NCBI RefSeq assembly: GCF_008180155.1
Contig: NZ_VSZS01000056.1
Coordinates: 1-64,000, forward strand
Source of the DNA: Neoaquamicrobium microcysteis
GTDB taxonomy: Bacteria; Pseudomonadota; Alphaproteobacteria; Rhizobiales; Rhizobiaceae
DNA: 64,000 nucleotides
Direction: 5' to 3'
Shown in pieces: positions 1-9,794 of the stretch. The notes beneath the pieces were generated by a model. The model was not told where the DNA came from. It worked only from the letters and a program-made list of their open reading frames with translations, and made no database searches. The translations under genes were made by a program, and so were the position numbers. The first letter of the stretch is position 1, and every line of letters starts with the position of its first letter.

Positions 1-189
1 ACCGGCGAACTCGTCACCTTCGCCGCCTTCGTCAGCCACAAGCAAACGGACGTTCCGCTCGACGCGGCGCCCGCCGGCCTGATCGTCAACTTCACCAGCA
101 ACGGCGAAACCGTCGCAACCACAACCACGCCAATCTGCACCGAAGTCGCCGGAACCTGCCAGGCACGCCAAGAGGCACACCTCAGATAG
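1..189 (+). CDS. C-terminal end of an unrecognised protein (partial)
   Basis: The frame is open from base 1 to a TAG at 187-189 and gives 62 residues. They are rich in Thr, Val and Ala, with two Cys near the end (around residues 48 and 55), as in an exported Ig-like or beta-rich domain. I do not recognise the family. A strong terminator starts 23 bases after the stop, which supports a real gene end. Another frame is also open here, so the reading frame is likely rather than certain. Confidence 0.5.
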   Translation, partial: TGELVTFAAFVSHKQTDVPLDAAPAGLIVNFTSNGETVATTTTPICTEVAGTCQARQEAHLR

Positions 190-211
190 CGTGCCGCACA
201 AAGACCAACAG

Positions 212-244
212 AAGCCCCGCAGCTCACGTTGCGGGGCTTTTTTT
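212..244 (+). terminator. Rho-independent terminator
   Basis: An 8-bp GC-rich stem, GCCCCGCA (214-221) pairing with TGCGGGGC (230-237), has an 8-base loop and is followed by a run of seven T. It closes the partial gene at the left edge. Confidence 0.9.
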
Positions 245-502
245 CAACAGCACGATCACAGCGCCTTGCATCTGGTTCATTGACAACGGCCTGACGGATG
301 GCGCTGAGCGATCGAGCGGAATCCCAGTCACCTCGCCACAGAGTTCTTGCGGCGATATCCAAGCGGATGATGCCTTGGCACCACCGTCAGCCAGACCGAT
401 AGTGCCGCACCGATTGGCAATCGCGGATAAGGAGCGGCAATCTAAAGAAACGCGCCCGCCAGACCCCCGCCCGTAGGCGAGGGCCAAGAGTCGTTGGCCG
501 AG
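245..502. other. Intergenic stretch with no recognisable gene
   Basis: Short open frames exist on both strands, but none has a convincing ribosome site or a recognisable product. The minus-strand one runs through the terminator. Confidence 0.5.
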
Positions 503-727
503 TTACTGGGTCGTCCCGTTTCTGTAGAAGGCCGACACCTGCGCCGCTGCGTGGAACATCAGCGCGGACGCGGCCGTCCGCCTGTCCCATCCGGCCATCG
601 CCAGCCGGTCGAGCAAAGTGTCGACCAGCGGGGCGAGCGCGGTCCTTGCCTCGGCATCATGCGCCAGGAACTCCGCGGGCGGATGGTGCGGTGCGGGCAC
701 ATGGTCAAAGTCTGGCATGACCGTCAT
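503..727 (-). CDS. Small hypothetical protein downstream of groEL
   Basis: The product has 74 residues and I do not recognise the family. The start at 727 is chosen over 754 because GGAGA lies 6 bases upstream of it. The N-terminal third is rich in His and Pro (around residues 6-20); the rest looks helical, with Leu and Ala repeats and a WDRRTAASALMFHAAA segment. There is no signal peptide and no membrane span. It begins 71 bases after the groEL stop on the same strand, so it may be read through from the chaperonin operon. Confidence 0.6.
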   Translation of the reverse strand: MTVMPDFDHVPAPHHPPAEFLAHDAEARTALAPLVDTLLDRLAMAGWDRRTAASALMFHAAAQVSAFYRNGTTQ

Positions 728-798
728 GTCAGTCTCCGATCGACGTCTGGTCATCGCCCGCCCCCCGAACAGGGAGCGGGCGGTTCCGGCACGGATCG

Positions 799-2436
<1,638 letters not shown>

Positions 2437-2479
2437 TCAATAGGCAGCTTTCATGGACTGAAACGTGGGGAAGAAGCCG

Positions 2480-2794
2480 TCAGGCGGCCTTCTTCAGCGT
2501 GGCGGCATGTTCGATGACACCCATCACGTCGCTTTCCTTCATGATGAGCAGGTCCTCGCCATCGAGCCTGATCTCGGTGCCGGACCACTTGCCGAACAGG
2601 ATGCGGTCGCCGACCTTGACGTCGAGTTCGACCAGCTTGCCGGTCTCGTCGCGCGCACCGGGTCCGACGGCGATCACCTCGCCTTCGCTCGGCTTCTCCC
2701 TGGCAGTGTCGGGGATGATGATGCCGCCAGCGGTCTTTTCCTCGGCTTCGATGCGGCGGACCAGGATACGGTCATGCAATGGACGGAACGCCAT
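2480..2794 (-). CDS. groES: Co-chaperonin GroES (10 kDa)
   Basis: This is the heptameric lid of the chaperonin. It has 104 residues with the usual start ([12 protein letters not shown]), the mobile loop around residues 18-35 that docks onto GroEL, and the conserved [16 protein letters not shown] end of the family. It is the first gene of the groES-groEL operon. A CIRCE-like inverted repeat lies about 155 bases upstream, which points to HrcA control in addition to any heat-shock sigma factor. Confidence 0.98.
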   Translation of the reverse strand: MAFRPLHDRILVRRIEAEEKTAGGIIIPDTAREKPSEGEVIAVGPGARDETGKLVELDVKVGDRILFGKWSGTEIRLDGEDLLIMKESDVMGVIEHAATLKKAA

Positions 2795-2949
2795 ATTCGT
2801 TCTCCTTCAAGGACAAACAGATTTTGAAGTTCCTCCACACCGGACAGGCAATATCGGGCCGGTGCGGGGTGCTGCGACCCCGAGAGGGCATCGCGCTTCA
2901 ACGAGCTAGTTTTCGGATTCCGGCGTTTCAAGAGGCGAACGCAAAAATT

Positions 2950-2976
2950 TCAGCACTCTCGTGCGACGGCTGCTAG
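2950..2976. promoter_or_regulatory. CIRCE-like operator upstream of groES
   Basis: TCAGCACTC (2950-2958), a 9-base spacer and GGCTGCTAG (2968-2976) match the HrcA operator (TTAGCACTC-N9-GAGTGCTAA). One half-site agrees at 8 of 9 positions; the other at 6 of 9. Spacing and position upstream of groES are as expected. Confidence 0.75.
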
Positions 2977-3137
2977 TACGATGAAATCATGAGATAAAAA
3001 CACGCACGGCGAAGATTTCGCTCTTGAAAATTGCGGCGGGTCGAGCAAAATTTCCGCAGTCCCGTGTACGATCGCACGGCCCGGATATCGGATCGAAACG
3101 GAGTTTTTTGGAACGGCAGAACGGAAGGAGGACAGCG

Positions 3138-3482
3138 ATGCGCCGAACCGGTTTTTCGACGATCATTCCCTCTCTCGCGCCTCGGGCGGAAGACATCGCC
3201 CTAGACCGGCTTCTCTCGCCGGGGCGTCACTACAAACACCCTGATGACGTGCTTCGCGACGCCACGCTGGAGCATGGCGAAAAACGCGCCATCCTGTCGT
3301 CATGGGCGTCGGATGCATGTGCGGTGGAATCGATGCCTGCCTTGCGTCAGCCGCCGGGGGCGGAAAGACCGGTCCCGTTCGACAGCATCATGGATGCGCT
3401 GCGTCGCCTCGACCAGACGCATCCGGGAGCGCGGGACGGCGCATGTGCCGGTTCGAATGAGCCGCATCGTCTGGACGCATGA
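3138..3482 (+). CDS. Conserved Rhizobiales hypothetical protein
   Basis: The product has 114 residues. The ATG at 3138 is chosen because AAGGAGG lies just upstream; the frame is open further upstream but has no such site. The core HPDDVLRDATLEHGEKRAI, then WASDACAVE, and a later FDSIMDALRRLDQ match a small family I know from rhizobial genomes, usually annotated as hypothetical. No signal peptide or membrane span is visible. It is 19 bases upstream of usg and probably co-transcribed with it. Confidence 0.8.
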   Translation: MRRTGFSTIIPSLAPRAEDIALDRLLSPGRHYKHPDDVLRDATLEHGEKRAILSSWASDACAVESMPALRQPPGAERPVPFDSIMDALRRLDQTHPGARDGACAGSNEPHRLDA

Positions 3483-3501
3483 AGCAGTAACGGAGAGACA
3501 G

Positions 3502-3780
3502 ATGCCAGCGATCGCCAGTCGCGAATTCCGGATGCAGATGGAAGGCTACGGCCTGACCACGGCGCAGATCCATTACCATCTCCCCGACCATCCCAGCCTG
3601 CTGCAGGTTTACGTATGGCAGGAATACGACCTCGCTCCGAAATTTCCCGAACTGCGCGGCTTTCTCGATTACTGGACAGAAACGCTCGAAGGGGCGCTTC
3701 ACTCCGTGCGCGTCGCCCACCACCGCCTCATCCAGCCTTCCGAGTGGAAGGCAGTCGACGGGATAATCGCCCTTCATTGA
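3502..3780 (+). CDS. usg: Usg family protein
   Basis: The product has 92 residues. The segments YGLTTAQIHYHLPDHP, LLQVYVWQEYDLAPKFP and LHSVRVAHHRLI match the Usg family (PF06233), a small alphaproteobacterial protein sometimes mislabelled as tryptophan-synthase-like. Its molecular function is not established. The ATG at 3502 follows GGAGAG by 5 bases. It lies just downstream of another small conserved protein, on the same strand. Confidence 0.85.
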   Translation: MPAIASREFRMQMEGYGLTTAQIHYHLPDHPSLLQVYVWQEYDLAPKFPELRGFLDYWTETLEGALHSVRVAHHRLIQPSEWKAVDGIIALH

Positions 3781-3817
3781 AGGCAAACATGCAGGGTGTG
3801 TGGAGCGCTGGTTGCCG

Positions 3818-4129
3818 TCATCGGCGGTAGAGGATCATCCCGGCATGATGGAGAACGTCGTCGATGAAGTCTCCATCGGCGGTGAAGCCGGTGTCGTCCC
3901 AGTATTCGATGTGCGTGCCGGTCACTTCGTATCGGCCTTCGTAGGCGCGCTCGCGTGTCCCGCGCGCTTCCACGTAGCGGCCGGTGGGCAGCAGCTCGTG
4001 GCGGATATGGCCGTCCTCTGTGACCCAGAGCCCGACATAGGGATGGCTGGCTTGCATTTCGGTTTCCTCGGCTGTCACGGGGTGGGCCAGAAGCGTTGCC
4101 GCGATCAACATTGCAAAGGTACGCCGCAT
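3818..4129 (-). CDS. Atu4866-type secreted protein
   Basis: The 103-residue protein begins with a signal peptide ending near VTAEE (about residue 20). The mature part, with YVGLWVTEDGHIRHELLP, GRYEVTGTHIEYWDDTGF and DGDFIDDVLHH, matches the Agrobacterium Atu4866 family, a small beta-barrel of unknown role. It is 92 bases downstream of the SnoaL-like gene on the same strand and may share its transcript. Confidence 0.85.
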   Translation of the reverse strand: MRRTFAMLIAATLLAHPVTAEETEMQASHPYVGLWVTEDGHIRHELLPTGRYVEARGTRERAYEGRYEVTGTHIEYWDDTGFTADGDFIDDVLHHAGMILYRR

Positions 4130-4221
4130 GGTCGAACTCCCTGTTTCACGATTGGGTTGGTGGCGGAGAGACGACCGCCTGGCGGCCGTCTCGGCTGTGA
4201 CGTTTCTGTCTACTGGGCTGC

Positions 4222-4740
4222 CTATTGCTGGCGCGGCTCGTTGGTATCGACGACTTCCTGATAGGCGACGAGGTCGAGGAACGCCTCCGCCTCGACGACC
4301 GAACCTTCCTCCATCCGGAATATCCAGACGAACTGGTTGCGATAGGGTGCGCCTGAAGTGGTGGTCGCCGAGGCGTCGAAGCGGATGATGACCCTGTCTT
4401 CCGCGGCCCAGATATGATGGACCTGCGGCGTCAGCGGGGACGCCAGCCGGCTGACGAGCGGGACCGAGCCGCGCTGCATGAAATCCTCGGCGCCTTCGTA
4501 GGTATCGGCGACCGGGCCGGAACCGTGGATGGTCCAGCGGACGTCAGGGGCGAGCAGGTCGAAGACACTGCCGCTGCCGGCAGCCCATCGCTCGAACGCC
4601 TCGCGCACGAGCGTTTCATTGCGGATTTCGGCGCTCGAGGCGGTGGTGCCGGCTTGCGCCGGTGCGACAGCAACGAAGAATGCCAGTGCAATCAGCAGAT
4701 TGCGGGCGGCGGCTGGCCTTTTTCTCGAAGCAGGGATCAT
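4222..4740 (-). CDS. Secreted SnoaL-like / NTF2-fold protein
   Basis: The product has 172 residues when started at the ATG at 4740, which has GGAG 8 bases upstream. A signal peptide (hydrophobic LLIALAFFVAVAPAQA) covers about residues 13-29. The rest (ETLVREAFERWAAG, VRWTIHGSGPVADTYEG, VWIFRMEEGSVVEAEAFLD) is a SnoaL-like cone fold related to ketosteroid isomerase. Members range from enzymes to binding proteins, so the substrate cannot be named. It lies downstream of the dehydrogenase gene (80-base gap) and is probably co-transcribed with it. Confidence 0.8.
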   Translation of the reverse strand: MIPASRKRPAAARNLLIALAFFVAVAPAQAGTTASSAEIRNETLVREAFERWAAGSGSVFDLLAPDVRWTIHGSGPVADTYEGAEDFMQRGSVPLVSRLASPLTPQVHHIWAAEDRVIIRFDASATTTSGAPYRNQFVWIFRMEEGSVVEAEAFLDLVAYQEVVDTNEPRQQ

Positions 4741-4820
4741 CGGTTCACTCCATTCTTGCAGGGTTGCGGTATTGGCCGGGGCAGCCACCAGGTGGCCGCT
4801 TTGCATCGGCGCATCGGTCA

Positions 4821-5543
4821 TCAATTCGTCGATGCGGTCGGACGGATGGTTATCTCGGTCGTGTCGACCCCGGCCGGCGCCTCGATCACCTGTCGGACGG
4901 CGCGCGCGATATCGGCCGGCTGAAGCGCAACGGCGCGGTATTCGTCCATCAGCGCCCGCGTGCGCTCGTGGGTGATGGTGGAGGCGAGCTCGCTTTCGAC
5001 CACGCCGGGATTGACGCAGGTGACGCGGATACTCGTGCTTTCCTGCCGCAGGCCGTCCGATATCGCCCGGACCGCAAATTTCGTGGCGCAATAGACCGCC
5101 GCGGTCGGCACGACCTGCAGCGCGCCGATGGACGCGATATTGATGATCTGGCCGCTTCCCTGCGCTTCCATGGCGGGCAGCACCGCGCCTATGCCCCAGA
5201 GCACGCCCTTGATATTCACGTCCACCATGCGATCCCACTCGTCCTGCTTGCCGGCCGCAAGCGGCGAGAGCGGCATCACGCCGGCATTGTTGACGAGCAC
5301 ATCGATGCGTCCCCATTTCTCCTTCGCGGCCTGAGCGAAGGCGGCCATGGACGAGCGGTCGGTGACGTCCAGCGATCGTGCCTCGGCGGTCCCGCCAGCT
5401 TCGCGGATGTCCGCAGCGATCGCCTCGATCCGATCCAGCCTGCGTGCGCCCAGCAAGACTTTCGCGCCGGCACCGGCAAGCTCGCGGGCTATGCCTTCGC
5501 CGATCCCGCTGGAGGCGCCGGTGACAAGGATGGTCCTGTTCAT
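4821..5543 (-). CDS. Short-chain dehydrogenase/reductase
   Basis: This is a classical SDR oxidoreductase of 240 residues. It has the nucleotide-binding TGASSGIG at 8-15, the NNAG motif at 85-88, the catalytic Ser near 138 and YCATK at 151-155. ARR at 33-35 follows beta-strand 2 and favours NADP(H). It most resembles the YdfG-like clade, which reduces small hydroxy or keto compounds; the substrate is unknown. It is transcribed divergently from the LysR gene at 5641 and is a likely target of that regulator. Confidence 0.9.
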   Translation of the reverse strand: MNRTILVTGASSGIGEGIARELAGAGAKVLLGARRLDRIEAIAADIREAGGTAEARSLDVTDRSSMAAFAQAAKEKWGRIDVLVNNAGVMPLSPLAAGKQDEWDRMVDVNIKGVLWGIGAVLPAMEAQGSGQIINIASIGALQVVPTAAVYCATKFAVRAISDGLRQESTSIRVTCVNPGVVESELASTITHERTRALMDEYRAVALQPADIARAVRQVIEAPAGVDTTEITIRPTASTN

Positions 5544-5640
5544 TTCATGCTCCCTGCATCAGTTGCGAGGGAAGATGGACGCTCGCTATCGGTGATGGTA
5601 TCCATCGCGTACTGGACTGACTGGTTAGCAATGCTGGACA
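5544..5640. promoter_or_regulatory. Divergent promoter region between SDR and LysR genes
   Basis: This 97-base gap holds both start regions and must contain the promoters of the two divergent genes. By analogy with other LysR-type pairs it should also hold the regulator's binding site, but I cannot point to a clear inverted repeat. Confidence 0.45.
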
Positions 5641-6534
5641 ATGACTGTCGATCTCAACCTGTTGCCGCTCTTTCTCGCCGTCGCGGAGGAGGATAATTTC
5701 CGGGCCGCTGCCGATAGGCTGGGCGTGACGCGCTCGGCCGTCAGCCAGGGCATGCGGCGACTGGAGGACACGGTGGGTACGGCGCTCGTCATGCGCACGA
5801 CGCGGTCGGTGCGCCTGACGGAAGCCGGCGAGCGTCTGCACGACGCGCTTTCCCGGCCGCTCTCGGATATCGAAACCGCACTTGAAAGCGTCTCGGCGGA
5901 GAACGCGCCACGCGGGCTCCTCAGGATCGCTGCCACCTCGATCGCCGAGCAATTCCTTTCCGGTCCGCTCATCGCGTCATTTGCAGCGGCCCATCCGGGT
6001 GTGACGATCGACGTCACGGTCACCGATGACGAATTCGACATCGTTGCTGCCGGCTATGACGCCGGCGTCAGGCTGGGCGAGGTGATCGAGCAGGACATGA
6101 TCGCCATCCCCATCGCCGGCGATCAGCGGGAGATGGTGGTCGCAAGCCCGGCCTATCTCGCCGCCCACGGAACCCCCGCGCATCCGCGCGAACTCGTCCG
6201 TCATCGCTGTATCGGCTGGCGCCCCGCACCCAATGTCGCGCCCTATCGCTGGGAATTCGAGGAAAACGGCGTTGCCTTCGACGTTGCCGTCCAGCCCCAG
6301 ATCACCACCAACGACCTTCGCCTGATGCTGCGCACCGCGCTTGCGAGCGGCGGGATCACGTTCGCGCCGGAAGAGACGTTTCGGCCGTTCGTGGAAACGG
6401 GTGAACTCGTGCCTCTGCTCGGCGAGTTCCTGCCGCCGTTCCCGGGGTTTTTCCTCTACTTCCCCCAGCGCCGCAACATGGCCCCCAAGCTGCGCGCGCT
6501 GGTCGACCATATCAGGCGCTCGAACGCCTCCTGA
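5641..6534 (+). CDS. LysR-family transcriptional regulator
   Basis: The 297-residue protein has an N-terminal winged helix-turn-helix (about residues 3-60; core FRAAADRLGVTRSAVSQGMRRLE) followed by a two-lobe effector-binding domain starting near residue 88. It belongs to the large LysR clade that has the RLTEAGERL sequence after the DNA-binding domain and usually controls a neighbouring oxidoreductase. It is divergent from the SDR gene. The effector is unknown. Confidence 0.95.
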   Translation: MTVDLNLLPLFLAVAEEDNFRAAADRLGVTRSAVSQGMRRLEDTVGTALVMRTTRSVRLTEAGERLHDALSRPLSDIETALESVSAENAPRGLLRIAATSIAEQFLSGPLIASFAAAHPGVTIDVTVTDDEFDIVAAGYDAGVRLGEVIEQDMIAIPIAGDQREMVVASPAYLAAHGTPAHPRELVRHRCIGWRPAPNVAPYRWEFEENGVAFDVAVQPQITTNDLRLMLRTALASGGITFAPEETFRPFVETGELVPLLGEFLPPFPGFFLYFPQRRNMAPKLRALVDHIRRSNAS

Positions 6535-7035
6535 GCCGCGCGTGGGTCGACCACCGCCGGGCAAAGGCGTGTGCGTTCAAGGATACAACTTGTTGATGAA
6601 GGCAATCTGCGGAATTTGGCGCACCACTCGCAATGACAGAGTGAACTTCTATGTCATTGAATTAGAAAGAGAAAAACGATCTTCGCGTAGATGGTTCGGT
6701 TGACGATTCTGATTTTCTTCTGAACTAGGCAAGCGCCTGACGGAGTTGATGGCACCTAAGCGACAGCGCCCACCGGCGATCTCCACCTAGGGGGTTCACG
6801 CGCTGATCGGGCTAGCCGTGATCGTTGGGCTTGTGTGGCTATTACTCTGAGACGGCAGAAGCTTTTGCGAACCCTAGCCAGAACTGGATATCGCAGAGGA
6901 AATTGAGAGGGCGAGGGATGCCCGCTGTATACAGCGCCTTTTCTTCTTGCACCTATTCCTCCCGGTGAAATCGCCCCCGATAGTGCGCCCCAGCGAACTC
7001 TGCTATTGAGGCGCACAGGGATGGGAGGGAATTTG
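6535..7035. other. Gene-poor, relatively AT-rich stretch
   Basis: No gene is visible here. Bases about 6590-6730 are clearly richer in A and T than the surroundings and contain only short shadow frames. This may be old foreign or decayed DNA. Confidence 0.5.
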
Positions 7036-7389
7036 ATGGAGAAAGCCGTTGGGGCAGCCTCGCTGGTGGCGATGCTTACAGCCTGCCAGTCGTACCCTGA
7101 CCAGCCTAGCGGCGTGTTTAGCGTCACCGGCGATTATCAGGCGATCGCCGATTGCACCTACCTGAAGTTGCGCGAGAACGGATATTGGCGGAAGGACGAT
7201 CTGCCGAGTCTCAACAAGACGGAACTGGTTCTCGGTACCAACACTGTCGCCGCCGGTCGCATCGATTTCAGTGCATCCGGCGCGAACGCAACTACCGTCT
7301 CGATACTGTTTCCGACCCCTATTCAGGGCCGAGACCACTACACCAACCAGTTCCGGCCGATCGTGGAAAGCTGCCTCGGGCCGAGCTGA
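7036..7389 (+). CDS. Small lipoprotein of unknown function
   Basis: The product has 117 residues from the ATG at 7036, preceded by GGGAGGG. The N-terminus is a lipoprotein signal with lipobox LTAC (Cys17). The mature part contains one further Cys near each end and TYLKLRENGYW; I do not recognise the family. Codon use looks less GC-biased than in neighbouring genes. The gene is isolated between two gene-free stretches, which fits acquisition by transfer or an orphan gene. Confidence 0.65.
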   Translation: MEKAVGAASLVAMLTACQSYPDQPSGVFSVTGDYQAIADCTYLKLRENGYWRKDDLPSLNKTELVLGTNTVAAGRIDFSASGANATTVSILFPTPIQGRDHYTNQFRPIVESCLGPS

Positions 7390-7814
7390 CAGAGAGGGGA
7401 GGTTACCAGCAGTTCATCTTCGCGATCCGCAGCGGAACTCCTATCGCCGGCGCTCCGGCAACAGCCGAATACCTTCCCGTTGTTACGGCCGCACAGTGCG
7501 TCGAGCAGTGGGCCGGGCCGTTCCGTCTCCCCTTGTTGAAGGGTTGCGCATAACTCCGTTGGTGAGTGGCGAATGCCGCGCCAGCTTTTGCACCAACCGA
7601 GTTTCTTAGGTTTATCACAACTGCTCGTCGCGCCACAGCGGTCGGCGTATGTATTGAACTTCCACCGGCCGAATGCGGGCATGTCAGGATGGAAAGTTTT
7701 CACACCGCAGCACCTATCTTTGCCAATACCGCAGACCAAGACGCCAAGGATGCCGCCAAGGGGTGCACCATGGCCGCCTAACGCATCAGCGTAGCGTCGT
7801 CGACGAGAAGCCTG
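7390..7814. other. Intergenic stretch with no supported gene
   Basis: Several short overlapping frames are open on both strands, but none has a ribosome site or a recognisable product. It may be a decayed gene or a non-coding segment. Confidence 0.45.
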
Positions 7815-8816
7815 TCAGCTTGCCTGGTCGACGATCTTGGTATCGGACTGCTTGTAGCGGAACTTGACGTCGGTGAGACCGGCCGCATCCGAAAGTTCTG
7901 CTGCAAGAAGCTGCGCTGTGAAGATGTCGATGATGCCCCGCAGCACGAGATCGTCACTGGCGGGCACATGCACCACGGTCAGCTTGCCGCTATCCGATAT
8001 GTCGGTGTTGCTCGTCACCAGCAAGGCTGGGCAGCCGATATCGTTGAGGTTTTCGGCCAGTGCCAGTTCGCGCGCGTCGCCGAAGATCACCACACCCGTA
8101 GCTGCGTCCATCGATTCCATCGGACCGTGCAGATAGTGACGCGTCTCGTAGCCCGAGGCGGGCAGGCGTGCCGCTTCGCGAATCAGCAGCGATGCGCCGT
8201 CCGCTGTGCCGATGGATGCGCCCGCCCCGACGCAATCGATGGCGCGGCGGTCGCGGAACAGCTCGGCCAGTCGGGGCATCTTTTCGGCCGCGCGGCCCTG
8301 CACGTCCTTCGTCAGTTCCGGCAGGCTGGCCCAGTCTGCACCGCCGCTGCCGTGTATCGCATCGATTGCAAGACCTGCTGCCAGCAGCGTGGCGGTGTAA
8401 CCGGTGCTGGAAGGTGTGGCGTCAGAGCCGTTGTTCAGCTGGATGTGAAAGGTTGCAGTCTTCGCTAGCGGGCTTTCAGGGTTGTTGGTGACGGCGAGGG
8501 TCTTGGCGTTCGGAAGCTTCTGCAATGCCTCGACGGTTTCCACGCTGCGGCCGCGATGCGACAGCGCCAGAACTGTGTCCGCGATGTCGTATCCAGCCAT
8601 CATCTCGCCCGAACGGACCGGAAACGCGCGGCGACCACGGCGCTGCAGTTCGGCGGCCACCACCACGGCGGCGGCATAGGACGCGCCGATGCCGGTGACG
8701 GCCATCACGCCCGATGAGAGTGGTGAAAGATCGAGGCTGGCCAGTTCCGCTTGTGCTGCTGCGAGAGTGTCGGCTAGCGATTCTGGCTGCCGGGCGACGG
8801 TGGAGCGATAGCTCAT
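7815..8816 (-). CDS. Double-SIS-domain sugar isomerase / amino-sugar-phosphate deaminase
   Basis: The 333-residue protein resembles the isomerase half of GlmS but has no glutaminase domain. It begins MSYRSTVARQPESLADTL, has a first SIS domain at about 35-165 (VTGIGASYAAA, LALSHRGRSVETVEAL) and a second at about 190-310 (DCVGAGASIGTADGASL, ETRHYLHGPMESM). This is the arrangement of NagB-II and AgaS proteins, which convert glucosamine- or galactosamine-6-phosphate to the keto sugar and ammonia. It is the last gene of a leftward operon with an amino-sugar kinase and an ABC importer. Which sugar it acts on is inference. Confidence 0.8.
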   Translation of the reverse strand: MSYRSTVARQPESLADTLAAAQAELASLDLSPLSSGVMAVTGIGASYAAAVVVAAELQRRGRRAFPVRSGEMMAGYDIADTVLALSHRGRSVETVEALQKLPNAKTLAVTNNPESPLAKTATFHIQLNNGSDATPSSTGYTATLLAAGLAIDAIHGSGGADWASLPELTKDVQGRAAEKMPRLAELFRDRRAIDCVGAGASIGTADGASLLIREAARLPASGYETRHYLHGPMESMDAATGVVIFGDARELALAENLNDIGCPALLVTSNTDISDSGKLTVVHVPASDDLVLRGIIDIFTAQLLAAELSDAAGLTDVKFRYKQSDTKIVDQAS

Positions 8817-8835
8817 TGAACTGACCTTTCGTACA

Positions 8836-9789
8836 TTAGGAAACGGCGGTGTGAGGGCTGGCGTGGAGATCGGCAGCCAATCTGTCGGCAAGCACGATGG
8901 CGCCTTCGACGGGTGGCCCCTCGTGCAGGAACAACGAAAACTCGGTCCCGCACAGCGCGGCGACACCGGCGCGGAACGCGTTCCACAGCCGGGGCTGCGA
9001 GGCGATGACGCTGCCGCCTGCAACGGCCGAACCGGCTTGCGAACCACGCAGCCTGAGGCGTGCGACAAGGTCTGCGAGTGCGCGACCGCCTTCTTTGATC
9101 ACCGCGTCGGCAAGGGGCGACCCCTCGTCGGCCGCGTCGAATATCAGGCTGGCGTGGCGGCCGACAGCCGTCGCACTTCCCAGGCTGCCAAGCCGGCTGC
9201 CGATGCGCGCGGCGGACGGAATTTCCAGGGAAGCGAACAGGCGGCGCACGAGAGGGTCGTCCTCGCTCCCGCCGCCATCCAGGTGCAGCGCGACCGTGCG
9301 GGCCGCCTCGCGCACGAGGCTCGCGGCACTGCCTTCATCACCGATGATCCATCCCCACCCGCCGGCCACCAGCATTTCCCCGTCGGCCGTACGGCAGACT
9401 GCGATAGAGCCGGTTCCGGCCACCACACCAATCTGCTGCTCCAGCCCGAAAGCCGCCGGCATCAGCTCGGCATCGTTGACAACGCGCACCGGAAGCGGTC
9501 CGGCGCTGCGAAATGCATCCTCGAACGCCTCACACTCGCTTTTGTCGTCGCAACCATGCGCCCCGATCCCTATTGCCGCGAGCGGCGCATCGTTGGTGAA
9601 GCGCGCGATCAGCTCGAGCAGCGATCGCGCGTCGCGTTGCCACTCACGATGTCGCCAGTCCCCGGTCGGCACGACGAGATCGCGCTGGCCCGCCGCCTCG
9701 CGCAGGCGCAGGTGGGTTTTGGTGCCCCCTATATCGACGCCGACGACACTGGCCTGAGGGGCCAGCGGCGTCACCTGACGTGTTGTCAT
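8836..9789 (-). CDS. BadF/BadG-type sugar kinase, probable N-acetylglucosamine kinase
   Basis: The product has 317 residues and an ASKHA (actin-like) ATPase fold. The phosphate-1 motif VDIGGTKT is at 18-25, VVNDAELMPAAFG is near 100-112, and the adenosine/phosphate loop GVVAGTGSIA is followed by GGWGWIIGDEGSA. This combination is typical of the BadF/BadG/BcrA/BcrD family, whose sugar-acting members phosphorylate N-acetylglucosamine or glucosamine. It lies 5 bases from the transporter ATPase gene and 19 from the SIS gene, so a transported sugar would be phosphorylated and then isomerised or deaminated. Confidence 0.8.
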   Translation of the reverse strand: MTTRQVTPLAPQASVVGVDIGGTKTHLRLREAAGQRDLVVPTGDWRHREWQRDARSLLELIARFTNDAPLAAIGIGAHGCDDKSECEAFEDAFRSAGPLPVRVVNDAELMPAAFGLEQQIGVVAGTGSIAVCRTADGEMLVAGGWGWIIGDEGSAASLVREAARTVALHLDGGGSEDDPLVRRLFASLEIPSAARIGSRLGSLGSATAVGRHASLIFDAADEGSPLADAVIKEGGRALADLVARLRLRGSQAGSAVAGGSVIASQPRLWNAFRAGVAALCGTEFSLFLHEGPPVEGAIVLADRLAADLHASPHTAVS

Positions 9790-9794
9790 GTCGG

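Noticed and set aside
224-487. An 87-codon minus-strand frame near the left end
   Set aside because: It has no ribosome site, no recognisable product, and runs into the terminator hairpin at 212-244.
7338-7794. Several overlapping short frames on both strands
   Set aside because: None has a start with a ribosome site or similarity I can recognise; they overlap each other and the lipoprotein end.
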